DNA from: Erythrobacter sp. AP23
Lineage (GTDB): Bacteria; Pseudomonadota; Alphaproteobacteria; Sphingomonadales; Sphingomonadaceae
Assembly: GCF_001542855.1 (NCBI RefSeq)
Contig: NZ_LNBY01000001.1
Location: 124,001-188,000 of the forward strand
Direction of reading: 5' to 3'
Length of the DNA: 64,000 nt
The stretch's first letter is position 1; the number at the start of each line of letters is the position of its first letter. Made by a program: the position numbers and the translations under genes. Positions 47,088 to 60,500 of this stretch are shown here, in pieces. The notes under the pieces are model-generated. The model was not told the DNA's origin and did no database searches. It was given only the letters and a program-made list of their open reading frames with translations.

Positions 47088-48310
47088 GAGCGGTAGTCCG
47101 CGTTGATCGAGATGTATCCGTGCGTCAGGTCGCAGGTCCATACGCTTGCACGGCCCGTGCCGATCCCGAGGTCGACATCCACACGGATATCCTGCCCTTC
47201 GAGGTGGCGGGCGACGGGGGCTTCGTCGTAATCGGCCAGCGGTTGCCCGTCTTTCGCCGCCCAGGTGCCGCCGAAGCCGATGGACAGCCGGTCGCGATCC
47301 GCCGGCTCGCCGGCTTTACCGACGGCCATGACGATGCGTCCCCAGTTCGCATCGCCACCCGCGATCGCGGTCTTTACCAGCGGGGAATTGGCGATCGCGA
47401 GGCCGATGGTGCGCGCGCTCGCATCGTTTGCCGCGCCGGTCACCGCGATCTCGATGAATTTCTGTGCGCCTTCGCCATCGCGCACCACGAGATGGGCGAG
47501 CTGGCGGCAGGTTTCGAGCAGCGCGGCGTAGAAAGCATCGGCCCCGGCATCGCTCCATGAAGCGAGCCGCGCATTGCCCGCCTTGCCGGTCGCGAAAACC
47601 AGCACGGTATCGCTGGTCGAAGTATCGCCGTCCACGGTGATGCAGGAAAAGGTCGTTGCATTGGCCTTGGTCAGCATCTCCTGCAGGAAGGCCGGTTCGA
47701 CCGCCGCATCGGTGAAGACGTATCCGAGCATGGTCGCCATATCGGGTGCGATCATGCCGCTGCCCTTGATGATCCCGGCCAGCTCGACGCGTGTGTCGCC
47801 GATGATGGCCGAGGCGCCCGCGCCCTTGGTGAACGTATCGGTGGTACCGATCGCCCTTGCGGCGTGCTCCCACCCGCAGGGCTTGGCCGCGAGAACGGCT
47901 TCGATGCCGGCGCGCGCCTTGTCCTTGGGCAGCGGCACGCCGATCACGCCGGTGGAAGAAACGAATACCTCGTCCCCGGCGCAGCCCAGCGCCTCGGAGA
48001 CCTGACCGACGATCTGCTCCACCGCCTCGCGCCCGCGATGGCCGGTGAAGGCATTCGAATTTCCCGCATTGACCACCAGCGCTTGCGCCCGACCCTGCCT
48101 GACCTGCTCACGGCCCATTTCGATCTCGCTCGAGGCGCAGGCCGATTTGGTGAAGACGCCTGCAACGCTTGTACCCTCCGCCAGTTCGGCCAGCGTCAAA
48201 TCGGCCCGCTCCCAAGCCTTGTAGCCCGCGCGCGCCACGCGCAGCGTAACGCCTTCGATGTCCGCGAGGTCGGGAAAGGGAACGGCGAGGGGGGGGCGGG
48301 CGAGATCCAT
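47084..48310 (-). CDS. argJ: Bifunctional ornithine acetyltransferase/N-acetylglutamate synthase
   Basis: A 408-aa enzyme of the cyclic arginine pathway that moves acetyl groups from acetylornithine to glutamate. GVFTKSACASSEIEM, VVNAGNSNAFTGHRG, the self-cleavage site region SGMIAPDMATMLGYVFTDA (nucleophile Thr) and ANWGRIVMAVGKAGE are characteristic. Length is normal. The ATG at 48310 (MDLARPPLAVPFP) fits. Whether it also accepts acetyl-CoA cannot be told from sequence. Confidence 0.94.
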   Translation of the reverse strand: MDLARPPLAVPFPDLADIEGVTLRVARAGYKAWERADLTLAELAEGTSVAGVFTKSACASSEIEMGREQVRQGRAQALVVNAGNSNAFTGHRGREAVEQIVGQVSEALGCAGDEVFVSSTGVIGVPLPKDKARAGIEAVLAAKPCGWEHAARAIGTTDTFTKGAGASAIIGDTRVELAGIIKGSGMIAPDMATMLGYVFTDAAVEPAFLQEMLTKANATTFSCITVDGDTSTSDTVLVFATGKAGNARLASWSDAGADAFYAALLETCRQLAHLVVRDGEGAQKFIEIAVTGAANDASARTIGLAIANSPLVKTAIAGGDANWGRIVMAVGKAGEPADRDRLSIGFGGTWAAKDGQPLADYDEAPVARHLEGQDIRVDVDLGIGTGRASVWTCDLTHGYISINADYRS

Positions 48311-48349
48311 GTCTCGCCCGCTAGCCCCCAGCCACCGCTTTGCCAAGCG

Positions 48350-49837
48350 TCAGGCGGTGCGCGCGGCTCCGCGTGGGACCAACCAGAATGCGAGGCCATA
48401 TAGCAGAAGGGTGGCCACCAGCAGATTGTTGTAACCGCTGAACAGGGCGAGATATTCGAGGCAGCCGCCCACGATCGTGCCAATCAGGTTCAGCGCGAAT
48501 GCGCTCTGCGAATTGGAGGATTCGCGAAAGCGCTTCGCAAAGGCGATATTGGCGAGGTAGATCGGCAGGAAAGCCAGGACCGTGCCCGCCACCAGTCGCG
48601 GCCAGAACGAGAGTGTCAGCAGCCATTCGGGCTTGATCACCCAGGCGGCCGCCAGTGCCACGGCAATCGCCGCGAACACGACCTTGAGTGGCGGCGTCCT
48701 GAACCTGCGCTCCGTCTCCACCGCGGCGAGCACGACTATCAGCACGCCGGCAAATACCAGCGCATTGACGAACCAGGTGGTGCCGAAAAGCAGGGCGAAG
48801 GTCGCGATGTTCTTGGTTTCGAGCAACAGGAAAGCGGCGCCCATGAAGAACAGGTCGGCATAGGGACGCATTTCCCGGAGTGGACCGCCCAGCACGCGCA
48901 CGGTCAGCACCGTGACGACGAGGATGCCGAGCAGCGTGATGGCGTAGAGTGGCGGAAAGCCTCCTCCGCGGAAATAAAGGAACGGTGCGTCGTCGGTGAC
49001 AGTCCCGACCTCTTCGGCGGAGGCGCTGCGCGACCACGCCTCGCCGCAGGATTGCGAACCTTCGTGCCTGGCGATCGAGATCACCGCCTGCCGGTCTGCG
49101 AAGGTGTCGACGCAGGGCGCGTGGCCGAAGGCCTTGGCGGCGGTTCCGGCCAGCCGGTCGATCAGCCAGTCCTCGCGGTAATAGTTGTACATCGCAAAGG
49201 CGCCGTCATCGGTCAGTACACGCCTGACCGATTGCAACGCTTCGTCGGTGAACAGGAAGCTTTCGAGCCGGATCTGCGAAGCTCCGCTCACCAAGGTCAG
49301 CGAATCGGGCAATGCGAACAGGACGAGATCGTATTTCTTGTCCGTGTTCTGCAGAAAGGCGCGACCATCGTCGACGTGACGGGTGACCCGCGGATCGTCA
49401 TAGGGACGATCGATGTTGTGCGCGGCACCCAATTCCATGATGACCGGATCGATATCGACCGCATCGATCGACTTCGCGCCATTGGCCAGCGCGATGGCGA
49501 CGTCCGAACCGGAACCTGCGCCGATGATGAGGACATTGTCCAGATCGTCGACTGGCAAGCGGCTGTAAGGCATTTCGTAGATACGCTCGCCCTGCTCGAT
49601 CTTCCATTCGGCAGGGGCCATCAACTGGTGCGGAACCTTGTTTGCACGGATCTCCATGAACCCCGGCATGCCCGGATTGCTGGTTGTTTCGACCTTGTAA
49701 TAGGGCGACCAATGCGTGTCGTCGCGCAGGCTTTCCTGCGCCAGGGGGATGAGCAGCGCTACACACCAGGCTACGCTGATGATGCGTCGCTTGGAATCGG
49801 TCAGGACAAGATAGGCACGACAGCCATCAGGCCCCAA
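48350..49837 (-). pseudogene. 3' part of a frameshifted membrane spermidine-synthase-like gene
   Basis: About 480 residues in a different frame from the 5' part at 49801-50415. A spermidine-synthase-like Rossmann domain (NVLIIGAGSGSDVAIALANGA, VDIDPVIMELG, DDGRAFLQ, YDLVLFALPDSL) is followed by six or seven hydrophobic segments. It lacks a plausible own start: the frame opens at a weak TTG inside the 5' part, and the first residues continue the membrane segment of that part. Together both would make a single protein of about 685 aa, a membrane fusion seen in fused MFS/spermidine-synthase proteins. Genuine frameshift or sequencing error cannot be separated here. Confidence 0.65.
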
Positions 49838-50415
49838 ACGATCGACGGGGCGTGCAGGAAGCTGAGCGCGGTGAAGGTGAGGATGCCGGCGAGCGAGCCG
49901 ATGAGGTCCCAGCGATAGGCGGTAAGCGGGGTGAGCTTGGCAAAACAGCGACCGACGAGTTCGGCCGGTCCGGCCACGATCGCCGCTACCGTCACGAAAA
50001 CCAGCGGCAGGGCGAGCCAGGCCGGCGGTCCGTAAACTCTCAGCGAGGTGAAATAGATGATGTCCGAGCCGGTGCGTTCGATCGATACCGGAAATTTGAC
50101 CACGGCAATGACGAGAACGACAAGCAGCGGGAGGGAGAAGGGCCAGATCGACCAGTTCTTACGGCTTATCAGAAAGCCTGCGCCGATACCGAGGAAGGAG
50201 CCGAGGAGAACGAAATTCGAGAAATAGGACAGGTGGACGACGTTCGCGCCGAGCCAGCGGATCAGCGCTAGCTCGACGAACAGCATCGTGAAGGCCGCGA
50301 GTATCAGGCGGCGAACAACCGCAGGTTTATCGTCGCTGACCGCCGTTTCGCCCATGCCGGCCTGCGAGCCGGGGCCGCTGGCGAATGGGGCGCTGTCGGC
50401 AGTGATATCGGTCAA
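49801..50415 (-). pseudogene. 5' part of the frameshifted membrane spermidine-synthase-like gene
   Basis: A 204-residue frame with about six hydrophobic segments (LILAAFTMLFVELALIRWLG, SNFVLLGSFLGIGAGFLI and others) ending in GLMAVVPILS at a TGA. The TTG start at 50415 has GGGGGA 6 nt upstream; ATG at 50355 is the alternative. The stop falls within a membrane segment, while the frame overlapping it continues with VLTDSKRRIISVAWCVALLI, as expected if one base was gained or lost between about 49800 and 49840. Confidence 0.65.
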
Positions 50416-50578
50416 TGTCGTTCCCCCGGGTTCGGGCGGCTATCGCCCGGCGCTTCCGCGGTGCTATCGGAAATATGGTTTCAAGCAGGTAAAGAAGCGG
50501 AATTCCCCACCGGTATGCCGAGACTTTGGACGGGCGCGCGGTGGACAATGACGCGATTGACGCTATCTTGTCGCCACC

Positions 50579-50851
50579 ATGTTCCGCCGCCTGCTCACCT
50601 GCCTGGCTATCATCACCGGCCTCGCCGCTGCCGGAGCGCCGACGCATGTCGCCGCCTCGCAGTCGCTGGGCGTCGCCTTGGAACTGAGCCAGCGGGCCGA
50701 CCAGCCCGGCAAGAGCGAGACTGCCGTTTGCGAGGAACGTGATCGGCAAAGGAAGGCTCGCGACGAGAAGTCGCGGCCTTGCCGTCCAGTCGGCAAGATC
50801 AGGGTCGTCATCCCGACCGTGATGTTCGGCGCCGACCGCGCTTACGAATAA
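50579..50851 (+). CDS. Small exported protein, function unknown
   Basis: A 90-aa protein with a signal peptide (MFRRLLTCLAIITGLAAAGAP...AA), a charged middle part (CEERDRQRKARDEKSRPC) whose two cysteines could form a disulfide, and the tail KIRVVIPTVMFGADRAYE. No family is recognised. There is no evident ribosome binding site. It lies about 100 nt upstream of secA in the same direction. Confidence 0.55.
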   Translation: MFRRLLTCLAIITGLAAAGAPTHVAASQSLGVALELSQRADQPGKSETAVCEERDRQRKARDEKSRPCRPVGKIRVVIPTVMFGADRAYE

Positions 50852-50947
50852 CCCGCGTTCTTCATTGACGCATCAGGCCCGGCACGACAGGCGTGCGCGG
50901 GCATTTCACCTGTAGATACCTGCATAGTTTCAGGAACCCCACTTCCC

Positions 50948-53707
<2,760 letters not shown>

Positions 53708-53728
53708 TCGGATGGTGCAGCCCTGTCG

Positions 53729-54346
53729 CTAGGCGCGGCGGGGCTGCCTGACCATCGGTTGCAACGGAGGGCTGCCTGGTTGGGGATGGATCGGCTCTCC
53801 CTGCGGTTCGAAACCGTAGGAGACATAGAAGCCGGTATTCGCCGGGTTCGAGTTTTCCAGATATGCGGGCAGGTCTTTTCTATCGCAGGCATCGAGCACC
53901 GGCTGGATGAGCTTGCGGCCCAGCCCCTTGCCTTGCGCGGACGGACGAACTCCGATGCTGAAGAGATAAGCGTGTTCGAAGGCGGGATGGCGTTCTTCCA
54001 TTGCCTCACCGGTCTGGATACCGCGCATCACGGCGCGCGGCCCGCATTTGAAGAGTGTGGGAAGTGCGAAGGCTGCGTACTCCCGTAAGCCGAAACTGGG
54101 ATCGCCTCCGGGCAGCATCCACATACAGGCACCTTCGTGGCCATGCGTGTAGCAGAGGCCGCACGGTGCGTAGATGTGCCGAGCTTGCAGGTGGAACAGA
54201 TTTTCGATCCCCGCGAAATTTCCGAACAGCCACAGGTTGAACGGATCGTGGCGGAAAGCGTCGGCAGTGATATCGCCCAGCAGTCCGGCCTCGGCGGGTC
54301 CCGCCCGGGTCAGAGCTTCGCCAAGCTCGATATCGCTCCAAATCAT
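53729..54346 (-). CDS. GNAT family N-acetyltransferase
   Basis: A 205-aa protein whose acetyl-CoA site is IGVRPSAQGKGLGRKLIQPVLD (R/QxxGxG/A), with LENSNPANTGFYVSYGFEP near the C-terminus, as in GNAT enzymes with small-molecule or protein amine substrates. The acceptor is unknown. A stem (GATGGT/ACCATC with GCAGCCC/GGGCTGC, 53711-53756) spans its 3' end and the gap to convergent secA, perhaps stabilising both transcripts. Confidence 0.85.
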   Translation of the reverse strand: MIWSDIELGEALTRAGPAEAGLLGDITADAFRHDPFNLWLFGNFAGIENLFHLQARHIYAPCGLCYTHGHEGACMWMLPGGDPSFGLREYAAFALPTLFKCGPRAVMRGIQTGEAMEERHPAFEHAYLFSIGVRPSAQGKGLGRKLIQPVLDACDRKDLPAYLENSNPANTGFYVSYGFEPQGEPIHPQPGSPPLQPMVRQPRRA

Positions 54347-54409
54347 GCGTTGCCCCTCCTGCGCGGAGCGACGCTAGCCCGCAGCGCCCGGTCGGTCTAG
54401 GCAAGCCGC

Positions 54410-55150
54410 ATGACCGTTATCGTCGTCGCTTTCTTCGTTACGGCCCTGCTCTACGCCAGCGTCGGCTTTGGTGGCGGATCGACCTATACCGCACTTCTCG
54501 CCCTTGCCGAGGTCGATTATCGCATTCTCCCATTGCTTTCGCTGTCCTGCAATATCGTAGTGGTCGCGGGCAGTTCGGTACGGTTCGCCAGAGCCGGGAT
54601 CACCCCTTGGCGCGGCGCGCTGCTGCTTACCGGTATCGCCGCGCCCGCGTCTTTTCTCGGCGGTCTCACCCCAATTGGCGAAACGACGTTTCTCGCCATT
54701 CTCGGAGCTAGCCTGGTCCTGACCGCAGGAACACTCTTGTTGCCTTCGCACGCGGTGCCGCACGCCGAACCAGCGCGCATCGCCAAGATCATGCCAGTGC
54801 TGGCTGCTCCGCTGGGGTATCTCGCCGGGTTGGTCGGTATCGGTGGCGGCATTTTCCTCGCGCCCCTGCTGCACCTTGCGCGGTGGAATGGTGCGCGAGC
54901 CATCGCCGCTACCGCAAGCCTCTTCATTCTCGTAAATTCGTCATTCGGTCTTGCCGGGCAATTGCTCAAGGGCGGGGCAGGGCGATTCGGTGCGGCAGTC
55001 GATCTCGGGCTACCGCTTTTGGTAGCGGTGGCCATCGGCGGCCAGATCGGGAGCCTGTTCGCGCTCAAATACCTGCCGCAGCGCTGGATCCGGCTGGGCA
55101 CAGCCGCGCTCACCGCGTGGGTCGGCGTGCGCTTGCTATTGAATTTGTGA
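54410..55150 (+). CDS. TauE/SafE family membrane exporter
   Basis: A 246-aa protein with about seven or eight TM segments and the family signatures ASVGFGGGSTYTALLAL at the N-terminus and GIGGGIFLAPLLHL midway, an internal repeat. Members export sulfite, sulfoacetate and similar anions; the substrate here is unknown. It is divergent from the GNAT gene and followed by tRNA-Asn on the other strand. Confidence 0.88.
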   Translation: MTVIVVAFFVTALLYASVGFGGGSTYTALLALAEVDYRILPLLSLSCNIVVVAGSSVRFARAGITPWRGALLLTGIAAPASFLGGLTPIGETTFLAILGASLVLTAGTLLLPSHAVPHAEPARIAKIMPVLAAPLGYLAGLVGIGGGIFLAPLLHLARWNGARAIAATASLFILVNSSFGLAGQLLKGGAGRFGAAVDLGLPLLVAVAIGGQIGSLFALKYLPQRWIRLGTAALTAWVGVRLLLNL

Positions 55151-55156
55151 GAGAAA

Positions 55157-55231
55157 TGGCTCCCCGAGTTGGATTCGAACCAACGACCAAGTGATTAACA
55201 GTCACCTACTCTACCGCTGAGCTATCGGGGA
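55157..55231 (-). tRNA. tRNA-Asn(GTT)
   Basis: A 75-nt cloverleaf on the minus strand: acceptor TCCCCGA/TCGGGGA, D-arm TAGCTCAGCGGTAGAG, anticodon loop CTGTTAA (GTT), T-arm GTTCGAATC, discriminator G and encoded CCA. It lies downstream of nadK on the same strand. Confidence 0.96.
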
Positions 55232-55328
55232 GCAGCCTGTACGGCAGGGGTGCGCCTATATGGGTGCGATTCCGGTTTGGCAAGCACGCAATTTGCAAAA
55301 ACTGGGTGGGGCGGTGGGAAAGTGTTCG

Positions 55329-56111
55329 TCAGACCACGAATTGCTCGGCGACGATGCGCTCGTCGAGAGCATGGCCCGGGTCGAACAGCAGCGTCAATTC
55401 GCTGTCGCGCGCGATTTCGAGGTCGACCTGGGCGACATCGCGCAGCTCGCGCTGGTCGGCCACGACCGAGACCGGGCGCTTATGCTCTTCGAGTACGCGT
55501 AGCGAAATACGGCTGCGGTCAGGCAGGATCGCGCCGTGCCAGCGCCTGGGGCGGAAGGGACTGATCGGGGTGAGGGCGAGCAGGTTCGAGTCGAGCGGCA
55601 GGATCGGTCCGTCCGCCGAAAGGTTGTATGCGGTCGACCCGGCAGGGGTCGCGACCAGCACGCCATCGCAGACCAGCTCGGGAATGCGGACTTTGTCGTC
55701 GACGGTTACTTCCAGTTTCGCGGTCTGGCGTGTCTCACGCAGAAGGCTGACTTCGTTGATCGCGCAGATGGTGTGGGTTTTGCCATCCTGAGTCACCGCG
55801 CACATGCGAAGCGGTGCGATATGGTGCGGCTTGGCCTTGCCTATGCGCTTGATCAAAGTCTCGGGATTGCGATTGCGGTTCATCAGGAAACCGACCGTTC
55901 CGAGGTTGAGCCCATAGGCGGGAATGATCCGGCCCGAATCGAGCATGGCATGCAGCGTCTGCAGCATGAAACCATCGCCGCCGAGCACCACGACTGCGTC
56001 GGCCTCCTCCAGCGGCACCCAATCCGCAACGTCGCGGAAATCGGTTTCCGCCGCTTCCTGCGCACCCGGGGCGTCGGACACGATCAGGGCCAGGCGGCTG
56101 AATTCGGACAT
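55329..56111 (-). CDS. nadK: NAD kinase
   Basis: A 260-aa enzyme that phosphorylates NAD+ to NADP+. VVVLGGDGFMLQTLH holds the GGDG motif, CAINEVSLLR the NE motif, and CDGVLVATPAGSTAYNLSADGPI the third conserved block. The ATG at 56111 (MSEFSRLALIVSD) is chosen because homology begins there; longer in-frame starts run into the divergent promoter. With nadE at 1119, the window holds both the last step of NAD+ synthesis and its conversion to NADP+. Confidence 0.95.
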   Translation of the reverse strand: MSEFSRLALIVSDAPGAQEAAETDFRDVADWVPLEEADAVVVLGGDGFMLQTLHAMLDSGRIIPAYGLNLGTVGFLMNRNRNPETLIKRIGKAKPHHIAPLRMCAVTQDGKTHTICAINEVSLLRETRQTAKLEVTVDDKVRIPELVCDGVLVATPAGSTAYNLSADGPILPLDSNLLALTPISPFRPRRWHGAILPDRSRISLRVLEEHKRPVSVVADQRELRDVAQVDLEIARDSELTLLFDPGHALDERIVAEQFVV

Positions 56112-56242
56112 GGTCCCTCGCATCCTCCCGTCCCGACCAAGGCTCGCCGGGCACCGCGCGCTACCTATGGTCGCGCGTCCCATTTGGCAACACGCCGGAA
56201 AAACTGGCAAACCTCGGCAAAGGACGCGATAAGGGACGCTGC

Positions 56243-57565
56243 ATGGCGAGCTTGCCCGAAGAAATGATCGACCAAACCCGCGATACGCTGACCGGCCTCG
56301 CAGATCAGGCGCAGGCGCGCGAGACGATCGCGCAATGGCTGCGTGAATGGCCGCATCAAACGATTGCCTGCCCGTTACATGCGATGATGATCACGCTCGG
56401 CCGGATCGATACGGTAAATGTCGCATTCGGGGAGACGGCGGGCGATGGCGCGCTGGTCGAAGTCGCTCAGCGTATCAAACATTTTGCGGGGGATGAGCTG
56501 GAAAGCTCGAGCGCGTGGTTTGCGGCACGGCTCAGCGGCGGAAATTTCCTCCTGGTCGCGCGGCAGGAGTGCAGCCGCGAACGCTGGCAGTGGCTGGCCG
56601 AGGCTCTGGCGGATGCGATCGCCATGCCGATCGCCAATCCGGAGGGCGGGGCGAGCCTGCGCCTTTGGCCGCGCCTTGCGCTAATGCGCGTGACCGAGAA
56701 CGACGACCCCGACAGCGTGCTTGACCGTCTTTCCGAAGTCGCTGCACGGATGCGGGAGAGCAATCGCCGGCGGATCGACTGGTCGACCGGCGATGTGGCG
56801 CGCGCCGGTAGATCGAACCAGCAGCTCGAAGCCGACCTCCTCGAAGCGATCGACCGCAACGAGATCGAGATCCTGTTCCAGCCGCAATATGCGCTCGATG
56901 ACGACCGGCTGATCGGGGCCGAGGCATTGGCACGTTGGGATCACCCGGTCATCGGCCGGATCGGGGGCGGTACGCTCTTCCAGATCGCCGAGCGCGCCGA
57001 TCACGTGGCGCATCTGTCGCGGCACATAGCCCGCCGCGCACTGGAAAAGGCGCGTGATTGGCCCCGGGGTTTGCGGCTTTCCCTCAACATCACGCCTGCG
57101 GATCTTGCGGCAGACAATTTCGCGCTCGATTTTGCACGGATGGCCGAGGAGACCGGGTTCCCGCTGGATCGGATCACGCTGGAGATCATCGAACAGGTTC
57201 TGCTGGCCGATCTCGACCGCGTGAGCCGTGTGCTCGATCAGCTTAAACTATTCGGCATTCGGATCGCGCTCGACGATTTCGGTGCCGGCTTCTGCAATTT
57301 CCGCTACCTCAAGGTTTTGCCGATCGATTGCATCAAGCTCGACCGCTCGATGCTCGACGGGGTGCTCGAGGACGAGCGCGACCTTGCGGTGTTTCGCGCG
57401 ATCCTGGCGATGGCGGTGGCGCTCGATCTGAAGGTGCTGGTCGAGGGGATCGAGAACGAGGCGCAACGCGAACTGGCGCGCAGCGAAGGGTGCGAATCCT
57501 ATCAAGGCTTCCTGCGCGCTGAACCGATGAGTGGCGATGATTTTCTTGAATTGGTAGAGGCTTAG
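56243..57565 (+). CDS. EAL-domain phosphodiesterase with degenerate GGDEF domain
   Basis: A 440-aa cytoplasmic protein. The GGDEF-like half (about 40-175) has RLSGGNFLL where GGDEF should be, so it is unlikely to make c-di-GMP and may only bind nucleotide. The EAL half keeps the catalytic set: GAEALARW, LSLNITPADL, TLEIIEQ, LDDFGAGFCNFRYLK, IKLDRSM, VEGIENEAQ and SYQGFLRAEPM. It should hydrolyse c-di-GMP. There is no sensor domain or TM segment. It is divergent from nadK, and its stop overlaps the mfd stop on the opposite strand. Confidence 0.88.
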   Translation: MASLPEEMIDQTRDTLTGLADQAQARETIAQWLREWPHQTIACPLHAMMITLGRIDTVNVAFGETAGDGALVEVAQRIKHFAGDELESSSAWFAARLSGGNFLLVARQECSRERWQWLAEALADAIAMPIANPEGGASLRLWPRLALMRVTENDDPDSVLDRLSEVAARMRESNRRRIDWSTGDVARAGRSNQQLEADLLEAIDRNEIEILFQPQYALDDDRLIGAEALARWDHPVIGRIGGGTLFQIAERADHVAHLSRHIARRALEKARDWPRGLRLSLNITPADLAADNFALDFARMAEETGFPLDRITLEIIEQVLLADLDRVSRVLDQLKLFGIRIALDDFGAGFCNFRYLKVLPIDCIKLDRSMLDGVLEDERDLAVFRAILAMAVALDLKVLVEGIENEAQRELARSEGCESYQGFLRAEPMSGDDFLELVEA

Positions 57566-60500
57566 GCGGCCTTCCTCTCGCGCTTTCGCGCTTTCCTGAC
57601 GATGCCGGACAAGCCCTTGGTCAGCTGGAACAATCCGTTGAGTCGGCTTTCCGGCGAATTCCACGCGCGGCTGATCACCAGCTTCATGTCGGGCCTTAGC
57701 TTGGCGGTACCCTGCAGCCGGTCGACATAAGCGATCAGGCCCGGCCCATCGGGGAAATCGTCATTGTGGAAGGTGACCAGCGTGCCCTGCGCGCCGACAT
57801 CGATCTTGGCGATATTGGCCTCGATCGCCTGGTGCTTGATTTCGATCAGCTTGACCAAATTCGCCGTCGCAGGCGGCAAGTCGCCGAAACGGTCGATCAT
57901 TTCGGCGGCGAGCGCCTCGATCTCGGCCTTGTCTTCGGCATCGTTGAGGCGGCGGTACAGGGCCATGCGCACTGCCAGGTCGGGGACGTAATCCTCGGGG
58001 ATCATGATTGGGGCATCGACCGTGATCTGCGGGCTGATCTTCTCGGGCTTGGCTTCCAGACCCAGTTCGCCCGCCTTGGCGGCAAGGATCGCATCCTCGA
58101 GCATCGACTGGTACAATTCGAAGCCGACTTCGCGGATATGGCCCGACTGTTCATCGCCGAGCAGGTTGCCCGCCCCGCGAATATCGAGGTCATGGCTGGC
58201 AAGCTGGAAGCCAGCGCCGAGGCTGTCGAGATCGCCCAGCACCTTGAGGCGCTTTTCCGCCACTTCGGACAGCTGCGTATCCTGCGCATAGGTAAGATAG
58301 GCATAGGCGCGCAGCTTCGCGCGACCGACGCGCCCGCGCAATTGGTAGAGCTGGGCAAGGCCGAAGATATCGGCGCGATGGATGATGATGGTGTTCGCAC
58401 TCGGCAAATCGAGCCCGCTTTCGACGATGGTCGTGGCGAGCAGGACCTCGTACTTGCCCTCGTAGAAGGCGCTCATCCGCTCTTCGATCTCGCCCGCGCT
58501 CATCTGGCCGTGAGCGGAAACGAATTTCACCTCGGGCACGTTCTCGTGCAGCCAGTCGGCAATGCCCTCCATGTCGGAGATGCGTGGCACCACGATGAAG
58601 CTCTGCCCGCCGCGATGGTGTTCCCGCAAGAGCGCCTCGCGCATCACCATGTCGTCCCATTCCATAACGTAGGTGCGCACCGCGAGGCGGTCGACCGGAG
58701 GTGTCTGGATGGTGGAAAGCTCGCGCAGGCCGGTCATCGCCATCTGCAGCGTCCGCGGGATCGGCGTGGCGGTGAGCGTCAACATATGTACATCGGCGCG
58801 CAGCTGCTTGAGCTTTTCCTTGTGGGTGACGCCGAAGCGCTGCTCTTCGTCGACGATCACGAGGCCGAGGTTGTCGAACTTGGTCTGCTTCGAGAGGATT
58901 GCATGCGTCCCGACGACGATATCGACTTGTCCATTGGCAAGCCCGTCGCGCGTTTCCTTCATCTCGCGTGCCGGGACGAGGCGTGAAAGTCGCCCGACCT
59001 TCAGAGGGAAGCCGCGGAATCGGTTCGCAAAATTCTCGAAGTGCTGGCGCGCGAGGAGGGTGGTGGGCGCGACCACCGCGACCTGTTGCCCGTTCATCGC
59101 CGCGACGAAGGCGGCGCGCAATGCGACCTCGGTCTTGCCGAAGCCGACGTCGCCGCAGACCAGCCGATCCATCGGCTTTCCGCTTTCGAGGTCGCGCAGC
59201 ACGTCCTCGATCGCGCGCTCCTGATCGTCGGTTTCCTCGTACTGGAAGCGGTCGAGGAACTGGTTGTAGGCGCCATCCTCCACTTCCAGCACCGGCGCTT
59301 TCTTGAGCGCGCGTTGGGCGGCAACCTGCATAAGCTCGCCCGCGATTTCGCGGATGCGTTCCTTCAGCCGCGCGCGGCGTTTCTGCCACGCCTCGCCGCC
59401 GAGCCGGTCGAGCATGACCGCCTCCTCGGATGAACCGTAGCGGCTGAGGACGTCGATGTTTTCCACCGGAATGAACAGCTTGTCGCCGCCCTTATATTCG
59501 AGCTGGACGCAATCGTGTTTCGACTTGCCCACCGGGATCGGTTCGAGGCCGAGATACTTGCCGATGCCGTGTTCGGTATGGACGATGAGATCGCCGACGC
59601 TGAGGGCCTGCAATTCGGCGAGGAAGGCGTCTGCATCCTTGCGCTTCTTTTTGCGGCGGACGAGCCGGTCGCCGAGAATGTCCTGCTCTGTCAGCAGCTC
59701 CATCTCGTCGTTCGCGAAGCTCGCCTCGATCGGCAACACCATCGCGGCCGGTTTGCCCTTGGCCGCCAGGCCCAGCGCCTCCTGCCAAGTTTCGGCGAGC
59801 TGCACCGGCGTACCCGCTTCCTCGAGAATCGAGGCGATGCGCGAGCGGCTGCCCTTCGAATAGGCCGCCAGCAATGGCCGTTTGCCGGCCTTCGAAAGCG
59901 TCTTCAGATGCTCGGCCAACACTGGATAGACATTGTCGCCGCGCGCGCGTTCGGGCGCGAAATCGCGACCTGACCGGAAGCCGAAGGACACGACGCTATC
60001 GCTTTCGGGTTCATCGAAGGGCGTGGCGCGGTGGGCAGGCGTGCTGGCGAGAGCCTGCTTGAACTCCTCGCCCGTCAGGTAGAGCGCATTAGGTTCGAGA
60101 GGGCGGTAATTACCCTTGGCCTGACCGGTGATGGCGGTACGTTGCTCGTAATAGTCGGCGACGTCTTTGACGCGCTCGTCGGCTGCCGCAAGTGAAGCCT
60201 GATCGATCACGACGAGGTCGTCCTTGCCCAAGTGATCGAACAGCGTCGTCAGCTTGTCCTCGAACAGCGGCAACCAGTGTTCCATTCCGGCGAGGCGGCG
60301 TCCGTCGCTGACCGCTTCATAGAGCGGATCCTGCGTCGCGTTGGCGCCGAACATCTCGCGATAGCGCGAACGGAACCGCTTGATGCTGTCTTCGTCCAGC
60401 AGCGCCTCGCTGGCGGGCAGAAGCAGGTGCGATTCGAGCCGCCCGGTGCTCATCTGCGTATTCGGATCGAAGGTGCGCAGGCTCTCCAGTTCGTCGCCGA

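Noticed and set aside
53711..53756. Terminator after secA
   Set aside because: A good stem exists, but neither side has a T-tract and one side runs into the GNAT coding region.
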